DNA of 34,533 nucleotides, from positions 1-34,533 of the forward strand of contig CATLBX010000006.1 of NCBI GenBank assembly GCA_949879855.1, written 5' to 3'. The position numbers were made by a program, and so were the translations under genes. The notes below the pieces were generated by a model that saw only the letters and a program-made list of their open reading frames with translations, was not told where the DNA came from and did not search any database. Shown here in pieces: positions 8,211 to 17,892 of this stretch; the stretch's first letter is position 1; every line of letters starts with the position of its first letter. Source of the stretch: an uncultured Coriobacteriia bacterium (GTDB taxonomy: Bacteria; Actinomycetota; Coriobacteriia; Coriobacteriales; QAMH01).

Positions 8211-9337
8211 TAGCGCAGGTCGACGCTGAGGGTGCGGATGACGCTGTTGTCACCCAGGGTGACGCCCGTCGTGTGGTCGTAGGTCTCGGTCACCTTCCAC
8301 GTGGAGGGGATGCCCTCGATGTTGGTGGGGCCGGCAAATTCGGCGACCTCCTGCGCGGACGTGTCGCGCGAAAGCACCGCCTGGGGATTCTCGATGATGC
8401 TGAGCTGAGCGGATTCGACGGCAGCGGCATCGAGCCCGATACCCGCGAGAATCGACGAGGCGACCACCTTCGAGGCGGCGAGCTCGTCGAACTTGGCATC
8501 GGCGACGCCAAAGGCGTCGAGGTCGAAGGCCGTGAAGATGTAATCGATATTGCCCTCGGCATTGAGACCAAAGGTGATGCTCGCGAGCGTCTCGCCATTG
8601 GGGCCGACGAGCCAGCCGTTGCGCGTCCTCACGACGGTGGGAAGCGTCGCGTCCGAGGCGGCCACGGCCTCGGCATCGAGCGTGATCGTGTTGCCGCTCG
8701 CCTCGACGGCGGCCTCGGGGGTCATGCCGAAGTACGTGATGAGGTCGGGAATGCGTTCGGCCTCGATTGCCTGGAACTGCGTGGCGTTCGTGCCGGCCGA
8801 GGACGTCTGCAGGACGTCGGAATCCGGCTGCTTGACGTCGGGCGGCGTCGAGTTGCGCCAGATGAACAGGCCAATGATGGCAACGAGGATCAGCAGGATG
8901 ATGATAAAGAAAACGAGCAGGTTGCGCAGGCGGCGCCTGCTGCGCATCGCGCGCTCAGTGGAGAACTCGTCATCTTCGTCATCGACGTACTCGACGGTCT
9001 CTTGCTCGGTGATGTTGATGGATTCGGACAGCTCGTCGAGGTCGGCGCTCTCGGTGAGACGGTCACCCTCGTTGCGCACCACGACATCGTCCACGTTGAC
9101 GACCTCGTCTGCGGAAACCTCGCCCGGCTCGAAGTCGGCCGCAGCGGCAGCCGCACGCATCCTGTAGGAGCTATCGGATTTGATGATGTCGTCGAGCATG
9201 GACTCGGCCGCCTCGCCAAAGTCAACCGTGATCTCCTCCTTGGGAGCATCCTGGGCGGATTGGCCGTCGTTGAAGTCCTCTTCGGCGAAGAGATGGACCT
9301 CGACCTCGTTTTGCTCGTCGTTCTCGCGCTTATCCAT
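8210..9337 (-). CDS. Hypothetical single-pass membrane protein with acidic N-terminal cytoplasmic region
   Basis: Acidic N-terminus, SRRRLRNLLVFFIIILLILVAIIGLFIW TM helix, then an extracytoplasmic-type domain. Confidence 0.8.
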   Translation of the reverse strand: MDKRENDEQNEVEVHLFAEEDFNDGQSAQDAPKEEITVDFGEAAESMLDDIIKSDSSYRMRAAAAAADFEPGEVSADEVVNVDDVVVRNEGDRLTESADLDELSESINITEQETVEYVDDEDDEFSTERAMRSRRRLRNLLVFFIIILLILVAIIGLFIWRNSTPPDVKQPDSDVLQTSSAGTNATQFQAIEAERIPDLITYFGMTPEAAVEASGNTITLDAEAVAASDATLPTVVRTRNGWLVGPNGETLASITFGLNAEGNIDYIFTAFDLDAFGVADAKFDELAASKVVASSILAGIGLDAAAVESAQLSIIENPQAVLSRDTSAQEVAEFAGPTNIEGIPSTWKVTETYDHTTGVTLGDNSVIRTLSVDLR

Positions 9338-9345
9338 ATGTGCCC

Positions 9346-9642
9346 CTATATGAAGTGAATCCAGCTGTTGACAATATACAGTATTGCGACAATGACGACG
9401 ACGACCGCGATGGCAATCAGCGCCTTGTGGCCAGCGCCCATGGGCTGGGTCGTGTCGAGACCGTGAAACTCCTCTTCCTGCTCGGCGGTCATGTCACCCT
9501 GATCGGATGCGGGCGCGGGCTGAACCGTCGCAGGTGCCTGGCCTTCGGGGGAGACGGATTCTCGTTCGGCATCTTGCGCGGCGCGCTCCTGTTCCTGCTG
9601 TGCGCGGCGTTCCACGTCTTCGATGGAGCTGAGCTTGCTCAT
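9346..9642 (-). CDS. Small hypothetical C-tail membrane protein (98 aa)
   Basis: Charged N-terminus and C-terminal TM HKALIAIAVVVVIVAILYIVNSWIHFI; adjacent to and co-oriented with 8210-9337. Confidence 0.75.
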   Translation of the reverse strand: MSKLSSIEDVERRAQQEQERAAQDAERESVSPEGQAPATVQPAPASDQGDMTAEQEEEFHGLDTTQPMGAGHKALIAIAVVVVIVAILYIVNSWIHFI

Positions 9643-9670
9643 ATCGCCTCCTCGTTTTGCAAAGGCCCGA

Positions 9671-11146
9671 TCATCCCTTGCTCACGACGTCGGCGACCGA
9701 TCGCACGACGTTGTGCGTAATCGGCTTCCACTCGACCTTCTTGAACACGGCGATGAGCGCGATGGGGACATAGGTGAGCATGAAAATGGGGAAGGTGAAG
9801 AGGTACTTGATCTTGTCGGAGTTCTTCGCGTGGATGTGGTTCCATTCGGTGATGGTCGTGAGCGTACCGAACACGAGCATGACGACCGCGAAGCTCAAGA
9901 AGCAGCCGGCCAGCGAGAGCACCGAGGTAACGATGGTCGCACGCGCCTCGGCATAGGCGAGCACGGTCGAGACCTGGCTCAAGTTGAAGGAGCTCAACGG
10001 GTCGCCCTCGAACACGGAGCCGCTCATCATGCCGGTTGCCATCGAGAACCAGTTAGGGTCGCTTGCCGCGAGCCCAGCGGCTCCCGAGGTGCTGGCGGCG
10101 ACCGTCTGCACCGAGGCGGCGATGCCGGCCATCTGCACGATTCCCGTGAGGCAGAAGACGAGGTTGACGGCGACACCGGCCAACGTGAGCAGCATGGCCG
10201 GCGCGATGGTCATGAACATGTCGTAGCAGGCGAAGCGTCCCTGCTTGCCACGGAAGATGCCGTTGAAGAGGAACGAGCCGTACTTGAGGAGCACCTGGTA
10301 GAAGCCCTTGGCCCAGCGCATGCGCTGACGCCAGGAGTCCTTCATGGTGGTGGGTTGCTCGTCGTAGACGTAGGCATCGGCGCAGTAGCCGATGCGGATG
10401 CCGTGCGCGATGCAATCGGTCGAGAACTCGATGTCCTCGGTGAGCAGATGGTGAATCCATCCGCCGTTGGACTCGAGGATGTCGGCGCTGATCATGAAGC
10501 CCGTGCCGCTGATGGCGCACGAGCTGCCCATCATGTAGCGGGCGTTGGAGAGGAACTTGGCCTCGCGCAGAAACCACAGGGCGCTGCCGGCCGAAATCCA
10601 GTTGGAGTCGTAGTTCTTGGAATTGCGGTAGCAGGTGAGCACCTGGTAGCCGCGGTTCACGCCGCGGTTCATGGCCGCGACGAAGCCGGGGTCGAGCACG
10701 TTGTCGGCGTCGAAGACGAAGTAGGCGTCGTAGTCGGTGCGACCGGAGCAATCTCCGTACAGGACGCGGATGCGATTGAGCGCGAAGTCGAGCGCATGGC
10801 TCTTGCCGACGACCAGGCGGTCGTTGCGCACGAGCACCTCGGCGCCGGCCTCCTCGGCGACCTGCGCCGTGTTGTCGGTGCAGTTGTCGGCGATGACGAA
10901 GATGTCGATGAGCTCTTCGGGGTAGTCCTGGTTCTTGATGCTGCGCACGAGCTCGCCGATGACGGCCTCCTCGTTGCGCCCGGCAATCATCACGGCGAAC
11001 TTGTGCAGCGGCTCGTCCTGCACATGCGTGACCTTGCGTCGATGGTCCTTCACCAAGACGATGACGGCATAGACGGCCTGATACATGTAGCAGAGGCTGA
11101 ATACGAAGAACAGAAACAGGTTAAAGGTGTTGACGAATGTCGCCAT
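9671..11146 (-). CDS. Family 2 glycosyltransferase, membrane-bound processive type
   Basis: FAVMIAGRNEEAVIGELVRSIKNQDYPEELIDIFVIADNCTDNTAQVAEEAGAEVL; FDADNVLDPGF; QRMRWAKGFYQVL (Q/RxxRW); multiple TM segments. Confidence 0.93.
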   Translation of the reverse strand: MATFVNTFNLFLFFVFSLCYMYQAVYAVIVLVKDHRRKVTHVQDEPLHKFAVMIAGRNEEAVIGELVRSIKNQDYPEELIDIFVIADNCTDNTAQVAEEAGAEVLVRNDRLVVGKSHALDFALNRIRVLYGDCSGRTDYDAYFVFDADNVLDPGFVAAMNRGVNRGYQVLTCYRNSKNYDSNWISAGSALWFLREAKFLSNARYMMGSSCAISGTGFMISADILESNGGWIHHLLTEDIEFSTDCIAHGIRIGYCADAYVYDEQPTTMKDSWRQRMRWAKGFYQVLLKYGSFLFNGIFRGKQGRFACYDMFMTIAPAMLLTLAGVAVNLVFCLTGIVQMAGIAASVQTVAASTSGAAGLAASDPNWFSMATGMMSGSVFEGDPLSSFNLSQVSTVLAYAEARATIVTSVLSLAGCFLSFAVVMLVFGTLTTITEWNHIHAKNSDKIKYLFTFPIFMLTYVPIALIAVFKKVEWKPITHNVVRSVADVVSKG

Positions 11147-11251
11147 ATTCCCGCTGCGTTACCCCTCCAGGTATTGTCTGCAGATTCGTTGTTGCATTGT
11201 AATGCAAGCTGATAGCAAGCGCCAATCGCTTCACAACATGTGCACGCGAAG

Positions 11252-12142
11252 TTAAGAAAGACGCAAGAACGCCTCGGCCATTTGAAGGTAGGTTTCGGGT
11301 TCGAGGGTTTCGCCGCGTGTTGTGGGGGCGATATCGCAGGCCGCAAGCAGAGAATCGACAACGTCCTTGGGATACTTGCTGCTCATGGAATTGCGAATGG
11401 TCTTGCGTCGCTGGGCAAAGGCCGCGTCGGCCAGCTTGCAGGCAGTCTCGACGAGCTCGGGGTCGAGCGCGTCGGCATTGCGCTCGATGCGGATGACGGC
11501 GCTCTCGACATGCGGTGCGGGCATGAAACAGCCCGGCGGCACCTGGAAGCGATCGACCACATGGGCGTACAGACGCAGCTTGACCGTGTATGCACCGTAG
11601 TTCTTCGTGCCCACCTGGGCGTCCATGCGATCGGCGACCTCGCTTTGCACCATGACCGTCATGGCATCGAGAAACTCGAAGCGCGTCAGCCAGTCGAGCA
11701 CGACCGTCGCGGCGATGCCGTAGGGCAGGTTCGAGACGAGCTGACGGGGCAGCGGCGCGTCGAGCGCGGCAACAGCCTGCTCGACCTCGTCGCGCGTCAG
11801 CTTGAGAGCGTCCTTCTGGATGAGGGCGAAACGATGGGAAAGGTCCATGGTCGTCTGCGCGAGCACGTCGACGAGGTCGGCATCGCGCTCGATGGCGATG
11901 ACCTTGGCGCGTTCGAGCAACGCAATGGTGAGCGTACCGATGCCCGGCCCGATCTCGAGAAGGCAGGGCAGCACCCCATCCGGTTGCGGGCCGTCCAGCT
12001 GCGCGAGGCGCAGGATGTTGCCGATGACGTTGTCGTCCACGAGAAAGTTCTGGCCCAGGGCGTGCTTGGCGTTCAGGCCGAACTCCTGCAGGACGCCCTT
12101 GGTTGCACGGGGATTTGCCAGCGCAGAGTACGCCATCGTCAT
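11252..12142 (-). CDS. rsmA: 16S rRNA (adenine(1518)-N6/adenine(1519)-N6)-dimethyltransferase RsmA/KsgA
   Basis: KHALGQNFLVDDNVIGNIL; LLEIGPGIGTLTIALLERAKVIAIERDADL; VSNLPYGIAATVVLDWL; VQSEVADRM. Confidence 0.96.
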   Translation of the reverse strand: MTMAYSALANPRATKGVLQEFGLNAKHALGQNFLVDDNVIGNILRLAQLDGPQPDGVLPCLLEIGPGIGTLTIALLERAKVIAIERDADLVDVLAQTTMDLSHRFALIQKDALKLTRDEVEQAVAALDAPLPRQLVSNLPYGIAATVVLDWLTRFEFLDAMTVMVQSEVADRMDAQVGTKNYGAYTVKLRLYAHVVDRFQVPPGCFMPAPHVESAVIRIERNADALDPELVETACKLADAAFAQRRKTIRNSMSSKYPKDVVDSLLAACDIAPTTRGETLEPETYLQMAEAFLRLS

Positions 12143-13170
12143 GCCCGCCCGATGCTTGCCATGACCTGGCCGGCCAGGATGATGGCACGGCTCAGGTCGA
12201 ACTGGTCGCCAATCATGCGCGTGATGCGACTGGATTCAATGCGCAGGTTCGCGCAGTTGAGCGCAGAGGTGCAGATAGTCTCGAGCGGCTCCGTGCCAAA
12301 CGGGTCTCCCCCATCGCCGATGACGACGAGATGCGCCGGACGTTTGCGGGGAACCCACTCCCCGAGCACGTACTTGCGCGCCCAATACATCTGGCAGCGG
12401 TCGAGCGCGGCCTTGAGCCAGCCAGAAGGGCCGGCGAAGTAGACGGGCGCGATCACGACGAGCGCCGCGCAGGATTCCATGTGGCGGGAAAGCACGTTCC
12501 AGGCATCGCCCTTGATGCAGCACGTGCCCGTCACCCGGCAGGCATCACAGCCCGTGCAGGCCGCAACCGGATACTTGGCAATCTCGAAGAGCGTGACGGC
12601 CGCACCCGACAGGCGCAGGTACTCGGAGAGTTTGCGTCCGAAGAGGGCCGACTTGCCGTCCGTGTGCGGAGAGCCGACGAGAATGAGGACCTCGGGTGGT
12701 TTGGGAGGCTCATCGGAAGCGGGCTCTTCTTCGGGAAGCTCCTCTTCCTCCTCGACGGTCACGGCATCGCCCTGGTCGACATGGAAGTCCTCGGTGGAAC
12801 TGGGAATGGGTTCGTTCCTGGGCTCGAACACGGGTTCGGCGAGCGTGTCCCCAAGGGGCCTCGCGCTCACCTGCCGCAGGAAATCCTGGGGGCTCTCCCC
12901 GAAAAGCTCCTCGAAGCTATCCTCGTCCAAGACGATATCGTCGGAACCCGCGTCCGAATCGTCGGCGTTTCCGACACCCGTGACGTCGCCTGCCAGCGAG
13001 ACCGATATGCCGCCGTCGATGCTGTAGGTGGGCTGGGACCGGTCCTCTTGCACCGCATCGGGAGCCTGCTCTTCCTGCGCGGGGGCCTCCGGCTCCTCTT
13101 GCTTGGGGTTATTCAGCTTCTCGAAGTCCTTCTCGGAGGGAAGCTTCTGCCTCCTCGATTTCTTCGCCAT
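12139..13170 (-). CDS. Flavodoxin/NADPH-dependent FMN reductase-like protein with long acidic N-terminal extension
   Basis: PEVLILVGSPHTDGKSALFGRKLSEYLRLSG...YPVAACTGCDACRVTGTCCIKGD...VIAPVYFAGPSGWLKAALDRC; N-terminal about 150 aa low-complexity and acidic; 4-nt overlap with rsmA. Confidence 0.88.
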   Translation of the reverse strand: MAKKSRRQKLPSEKDFEKLNNPKQEEPEAPAQEEQAPDAVQEDRSQPTYSIDGGISVSLAGDVTGVGNADDSDAGSDDIVLDEDSFEELFGESPQDFLRQVSARPLGDTLAEPVFEPRNEPIPSSTEDFHVDQGDAVTVEEEEELPEEEPASDEPPKPPEVLILVGSPHTDGKSALFGRKLSEYLRLSGAAVTLFEIAKYPVAACTGCDACRVTGTCCIKGDAWNVLSRHMESCAALVVIAPVYFAGPSGWLKAALDRCQMYWARKYVLGEWVPRKRPAHLVVIGDGGDPFGTEPLETICTSALNCANLRIESSRITRMIGDQFDLSRAIILAGQVMASIGRA

Positions 13171-13182
13171 GCAAAGCTCCTC

Positions 13183-14250
13183 TCAGGCGCGACGCGCGTC
13201 GAGCAAATCGAGGGCGTTCTGGAAGACGCGCTCGGCGAACTGGCCCTCATCCAATCCCCGTTGCAGGGCCGAATAGTCGGGCATCGTCGTGACCGGCTCC
13301 GCGGCGCCGTTCTCGATGGCGCGTTGCCGTGGGGAGATGAGCTCGATGGCGCGCTCCTCGCCCGCATAGCCGAAGCAATCGAGCAGCGTGCGCAGGGTGA
13401 AGACGGTCTGGCTGGGAGCGCAGACCGTGCCGCGCAGGGGCTCGGGGGCCATGTAGGGCCCATCGGTTTCCGTGAGCAGGCGATCAACGGGCACGTCGAG
13501 TGCCGCCAGACGCGTATCCCAGCTCTTCTTGAAGGTGAGGGGGCCGCCGAAGGCGATGTGGCAGCCGAGCTCGAGGAAGGGCGCAAGTGTGGCGGCATCG
13601 AGGTTGAAGCAGTGCAAGATGCAGCCGGCGTCGGGCACGCCCACCTCGCGCAGGATGCCGAGCGCTTCGTCGTGGGCCTCGCGCAAGTGCAAGCTCACGG
13701 GAAGGTCGTGTTCGGCCGCCATGGACAGCTGGGTGGCGAAGACCTCGCGCTGCACCTCGCGCGGGCTGAAGTCATAGTGGTAGTCGAGGCCGATCTCGCC
13801 CAGGCAGCAGGTCTCGGGACGCTCGATGAGCGCGACGAGCTCGTCTCTTGCCTGCTCGAAATGCTTGGCGTTATGGGGATGCACGCCGCAGGCAAAGCGC
13901 ACGCGCGGCATGATAGCCTGGGCCATGCCCCAGCGCTCGAGTTCCATGGCGGCATCATCGAACCAGCCGTCAAGGCCGTCGTAGGTCTGTCGTGCCGAGC
14001 GCCGCGTCACGTCCCCGTCATCGCCGTCGAGCTCGGGTTTCGTCGGGTCGGTCATGCAGCAGATGAAGTCGACGCCGTGCGCCGCCGCCTGCGCGAGCAC
14101 GAGGCCCGGATCCGGAAACATGCCCAGATGGCAATGGGTATCCGCGACGAGCGTGCCCCGCGGCAGCTCGGGAGCAGGCTTCAGCTTGCCCTTCGAGTTG
14201 CGGAAGAGGGCGTCACGCTTGTCGAAGTGTTTGAAGTCGGCGTAGCCCAT
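13183..14250 (-). CDS. TatD family hydrolase
   Basis: VADTHCHLGMFPDPG; ACGVHPHNAKHF; CLGEIGLDYHYDFSPREVQREVFATQLSMAAEHDLPVSLHLREAHDEAL; LLTETDGPYMAPEPLRG. Start taken at cat 14248-14250. Confidence 0.95.
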   Translation of the reverse strand: MGYADFKHFDKRDALFRNSKGKLKPAPELPRGTLVADTHCHLGMFPDPGLVLAQAAAHGVDFICCMTDPTKPELDGDDGDVTRRSARQTYDGLDGWFDDAAMELERWGMAQAIMPRVRFACGVHPHNAKHFEQARDELVALIERPETCCLGEIGLDYHYDFSPREVQREVFATQLSMAAEHDLPVSLHLREAHDEALGILREVGVPDAGCILHCFNLDAATLAPFLELGCHIAFGGPLTFKKSWDTRLAALDVPVDRLLTETDGPYMAPEPLRGTVCAPSQTVFTLRTLLDCFGYAGEERAIELISPRQRAIENGAAEPVTTMPDYSALQRGLDEGQFAERVFQNALDLLDARRA

Positions 14251-15794
14251 TACTTCTCGAGGCGCGGGAAGAGCGCATCGCCCTTGGTGACGACGTTGCC
14301 CGCGGGTAGACCGCCCCACAAGGCAAGCTCTGCGGCGTTATCGACCGCGCACGGGTCGCCAAGGTCGAGGCGCCTCCAGAGTTCGGTCGAGGTCGCGGGC
14401 ATGAAAGGTGCCAGAAGCAAGGCGGCGATGCGGCAGATCTCGAGCGCGTTGTAGAGCACGAAGGCGAGCTGGCCCTGGGTCTCCTCGCTCTTGGCGAGGT
14501 TCCACGGTGCGCTGTCCTCGACGTAGAGGTTGGCGCGGTGCAAAAGCTCCATGACATGGGCGGCGGCACCGCCAAAGTCGATGTCGTTCATGCAGGCGGC
14601 ATAGCGCTCGTAGAGGCCCTCGGCAAGCTCGGAGAGCGGATTGTCCTCGAGCCCGAACTCGGCGGGCACCTCGGGCACCTGCCCGTCGAAGTACTTGATC
14701 ACCATGTTGCTCACACGGCTGAACAGGTTGCCGTAGGTATTGGCCAGGTCGGCGTTGTAGACCTGCGTGATGCGGTCATAGCCGATGTTGGCGTCGGAAC
14801 CGAAGGTCACGTCGGCGAGGAAGTAATAGCGGTAGGCATCCACGCCATAACGCTCGATGAGGTCGCGCGGGTACAGCGCGTTGCCCTTGGACTTGCTCAT
14901 CTTGGAGCCGTCGGCGGCCATGAGGAAGCCGTGCGCGAAGACGTGGCGCGGGCACTCCATGCCGGCGGCCATGAGCATGGCCGGCCAGATCACGCAGTGG
15001 AAGCGGATGATGTCCTTGCCCACGAAGTGGAAGTTCGCCGGCCAGAACTTGTCGAGCAGCGTGGTGTCGTCGCTGCCGTAACCGAGCGCGGTGAGGTAGT
15101 TGATGAGCGCGTCGACCCACACGTAGGTGACGTGCTCGGGGTCGAAGGGCAGGGGGATGCCCCAGTCAAAGGCGGTACGGCTCACGGAGAGGTCGTGCAT
15201 GCCACCCTCGATGAAGGAGCGCACCTCGTTCTCGCGAATCTGCGGGCGGATGAAGTTGGGATGCTCGTCGTAGTACGCGAGCAGCTTGTCGCCGAATTCG
15301 GAGAGCTTGAAGAACCAGTTCTCCTCGTGCACGACGTTCACCTCGCGGCCGCAGTCCGGGCATTTGCCGTCAACGAGGTCGCCCTCGGTGAACTGCGTCT
15401 CGCACGGCGTGCAGTAGTAGCCGTCGTAAGTGCCCTTGTAGAGATAGCCGTTGTCGTGGAGCTTCTGCATGAAATCCTGGACGCCCTTCACGTGGCGCGG
15501 TTGCGTCGTGCGGATGAAGTCGTCGTTGGTGATGTCGAGGTCGCGCCACAGATCGGTGAACTGCGTGACCTGGCTGTCGCACCACTCCTGGGGCGTCATG
15601 CCATGGGCGGCGGCCGCCTCGGCGACCTTCTCGCCGTGCTCGTCCATGCCGGTGAGGAAGAAGACGTCACGGCCGTCCATGCGACCGAAGCGCGCGGTGG
15701 CGTCGACCGCGATGGTGGTGTATGCGGTGCCGATGTGCGGCTCGCCGTTGACGTAGTAGATGGGCGTGGTGACGTAGAAGCTGTCTTTGGTCAT
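14250..15794 (-). CDS. metG: Methionyl-tRNA synthetase
   Basis: MTKDSFYVTTPIYYVNGEPHIGTAYTTIAVDATARFGRMDGRDVFFLTGMDEHGEK...KMSKSKGNALYP; real start inside the longer ORF-track entry; TAATG overlap with tatD. Confidence 0.97.
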   Translation of the reverse strand: MTKDSFYVTTPIYYVNGEPHIGTAYTTIAVDATARFGRMDGRDVFFLTGMDEHGEKVAEAAAAHGMTPQEWCDSQVTQFTDLWRDLDITNDDFIRTTQPRHVKGVQDFMQKLHDNGYLYKGTYDGYYCTPCETQFTEGDLVDGKCPDCGREVNVVHEENWFFKLSEFGDKLLAYYDEHPNFIRPQIRENEVRSFIEGGMHDLSVSRTAFDWGIPLPFDPEHVTYVWVDALINYLTALGYGSDDTTLLDKFWPANFHFVGKDIIRFHCVIWPAMLMAAGMECPRHVFAHGFLMAADGSKMSKSKGNALYPRDLIERYGVDAYRYYFLADVTFGSDANIGYDRITQVYNADLANTYGNLFSRVSNMVIKYFDGQVPEVPAEFGLEDNPLSELAEGLYERYAACMNDIDFGGAAAHVMELLHRANLYVEDSAPWNLAKSEETQGQLAFVLYNALEICRIAALLLAPFMPATSTELWRRLDLGDPCAVDNAAELALWGGLPAGNVVTKGDALFPRLEK

Positions 15795-15843
15795 GGGTGT
15801 TGGGTCCTTGCTCGTGGGTGTGTGATGGGAGAGATTATAGCGG

Positions 15844-16686
15844 CTACATGCTGAGGATGAGGTCATAGAGTTTGTTCTTCGGGAGACCGAGCTCGCGAGA
15901 GAGCTCCTTGGCGAGCGCCGACTTCGAGGCACCGGCGGCAAGCTCGGCTTGGATGCGCTCGTGCAGGGCCGGGTCATCGAGGCTCGCAGCCTGCTGTGCT
16001 CGCATATCCGGCGGCGCGATGACAAGCACGATCTCGCCCTTGATCGCATCGCGCGCGGTGAGGTCTTTCGCGAGCTCGCTGGCGGGCAGACGCAGCACCT
16101 CTTCGTGTAGCTTCGTAAGCTCGCGGCACAGCGCGACTGGTCGTTCGCCATAGGCCTGCGCGATGCTCTGAACCGCAGCGACGACGCGATGCGGTGACTC
16201 GTAGAAGACAAGCGCGGCATCGAGCGTTGCCAGCGATTCCAGGAGCCTGAGGCGCTCGGTCTCCTTGCGCGGCAGAAAGCCACCGAAGTAGAAAGCGCTA
16301 TGCCTAAAGCCGGAAGTAACGAGCGCGGTGGTCACGGCACAGGGGCCGGGCAGCACGTCCACGGTCACGCCGGCATCGCGGGCAGCATCGACAAGCACGA
16401 TGCCGGGATCGCTGATGCCGGGCATGCCGGCGTCGGAGCAAAAGGCAATGGACTCGCCATCGCGCATGCGGGCGACAAGAGCGGCGCTTTTGGAAGCGAT
16501 GACGTTCTCGTCGCAGCGCTCGAGACGAGCCTGGATGCCGAAGTGCGCGAGCAGCTTGCCGGTGACGCGCGTGTCCTCGGCGCAAACGACGTCGGCCTGC
16601 TCGAGCGCTTCGAGCGCACGGGCGGTCATGTCACCGAGATTGCCCAAGGGCGTCGGCACTATGGTGAGCTTGCCGGTCATTGTCAC
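15844..16686 (-). CDS. rsmI: 16S rRNA (cytidine(1402)-2'-O)-methyltransferase
   Basis: GKLTIVPTPLGNLGDMTARALEALEQADVVCAEDTRVTGKLLAHFGI; CSDAGMPGISDPGIVLVDAARDAGVTVDVLPGPCAVTTALVTSGF. Confidence 0.97.
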   Translation of the reverse strand: MTMTGKLTIVPTPLGNLGDMTARALEALEQADVVCAEDTRVTGKLLAHFGIQARLERCDENVIASKSAALVARMRDGESIAFCSDAGMPGISDPGIVLVDAARDAGVTVDVLPGPCAVTTALVTSGFRHSAFYFGGFLPRKETERLRLLESLATLDAALVFYESPHRVVAAVQSIAQAYGERPVALCRELTKLHEEVLRLPASELAKDLTARDAIKGEIVLVIAPPDMRAQQAASLDDPALHERIQAELAAGASKSALAKELSRELGLPKNKLYDLILSM

Positions 16687-16698
16687 TCCGCTCGAAAC

Positions 16699-16727
16699 AA
16701 GAAGGGGAGCATAACGCTCCCCTTCTT
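16699..16727. terminator. Intrinsic terminator-like hairpin downstream of gapA
   Basis: aagaaggggagc-ataac-gctccccttctt, perfect 12-bp stem. Confidence 0.75.
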
Positions 16728-16747
16728 CCGTTCTCGTAATGGGGCAG

Positions 16748-17752
16748 TTATGCCACGAGGAACTTGGCCAGGTCGATGCAGCGAGCGGAATAGCCCATCT
16801 CGTTGTCGTACCAGGAGATGCACTTCACGAAATTGCCCTCGCCGTCGAGCACCTTGGTGAGCTTGCTATCGAAAATCGAGGAGTGCGTGTCGCCAATGAC
16901 GTCGCAGCTGACGATGGGATCGACGCAATACTCGAGGATGCCCTTCATCGGGCCCTCGGCGGCAGCCTTCATGGCAGCGTTGATCTCGTCGGCGGTGACG
17001 TTCTTCTCGAGCTCGGCCGTGAGGTCGACCATCGAGCCCGTCGGCGTGGGAACGCGGGTCGCGAAACCGTCGAGCTTGCCGTTGAGCTCGGGGAGCACGA
17101 GACCGACGGCCTTGGCCGCGCCCGTGGAGGTGGGAATCATGGAAAGGGCCGCAGCGCGCGAGCGACGGAAGTCCTTATGGTGCACGTCGAGGATCTTCTG
17201 GTCGTTGGTGTAGGCGTGAATGGTGTTCATGAGGCCGCGCTTGATGCCGAAGTTGTCGTTGAGGACCTTGGCGAACGGCGCGAGGCAGTTGGTCGTGCAC
17301 GAGGCGTTGGAGACGATGTTCATCGTGGCCGGGTCGTAGATGTCCTGGTTGACGCCCATGACGATGGTGGCATCCACGTCGGTGCCCGGAGCGGAGATGA
17401 CGACCTTCTTGGCGCCATTGTCGAGATGCACCTGGCAGGCCTCGCCGGTCTTGAGGCGACCCGTGGACTCGATGACGACCTCCGCGCCAACGGAAGCCCA
17501 GTCGAGCTCCTTGGGCTCGCGCGTCTGGAACGCCTTGACCTCGTGGCCCTCGACGACGAGCGCGCCTTCCTTGGCGTAGCAATCCTCGAAGACACGGCCC
17601 TGGCTGGAATCGTACTTGGTAAGGTACGCCGCGCACTCGAGATCACTCGGGTTGTTGATGGCGACGACCTCTACATCGGGATCGAGCTCTGCGAGACGAA
17701 AGACCAGACGGCCGATGCGACCAAAACCATTGATGCCGATTTTGAGAGACAT
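16748..17752 (-). CDS. gapA: Glyceraldehyde-3-phosphate dehydrogenase, type I
   Basis: MSLKIGINGFGRIGRLVFRLAELDPDVEVVAINNPSD; NIVSNASCTTNCLAPFAKVLND; KAVGLVLPELNGKLDGFATRVPTPTGS. Confidence 0.97.
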   Translation of the reverse strand: MSLKIGINGFGRIGRLVFRLAELDPDVEVVAINNPSDLECAAYLTKYDSSQGRVFEDCYAKEGALVVEGHEVKAFQTREPKELDWASVGAEVVIESTGRLKTGEACQVHLDNGAKKVVISAPGTDVDATIVMGVNQDIYDPATMNIVSNASCTTNCLAPFAKVLNDNFGIKRGLMNTIHAYTNDQKILDVHHKDFRRSRAAALSMIPTSTGAAKAVGLVLPELNGKLDGFATRVPTPTGSMVDLTAELEKNVTADEINAAMKAAAEGPMKGILEYCVDPIVSCDVIGDTHSSIFDSKLTKVLDGEGNFVKCISWYDNEMGYSARCIDLAKFLVA

Positions 17753-17844
17753 TCCAGATTCACCTTCCCCTAAAAGGAACATTGACGGCACAAGTATACC
17801 GGAGGGGCGCCCCATCGAGCGCAAGTGTTCGACGGACGGGATAA

Positions 17845-17876
17845 TGAGACGAGCGGTGCCTGGGGTGCTTGTCTCG
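17845..17876. repeat. TGAGAC(A/G)A...TTGTCTC(A/G) element, divergent single copy
   Basis: tgagacgagcggtgcctggggtgcttgtctcg, just past the 3' end of ATPase 2. Confidence 0.75.
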
Positions 17877-17892
17877 TTGCGGCATCGCACGC

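Noticed and set aside
12103-14454. 783-aa + strand ORF
   Set aside because: Antisense to rsmA/flavodoxin/tatD/metG; composition typical of high-GC shadow ORFs and no recognisable domain.
14250-16283. 677-aa reading of the metG ORF
   Set aside because: First 163 residues are out-of-frame antisense-like sequence over rsmI; MetRS starts at MTKDSFYVTTPIYYVNGEPHIG (15794).
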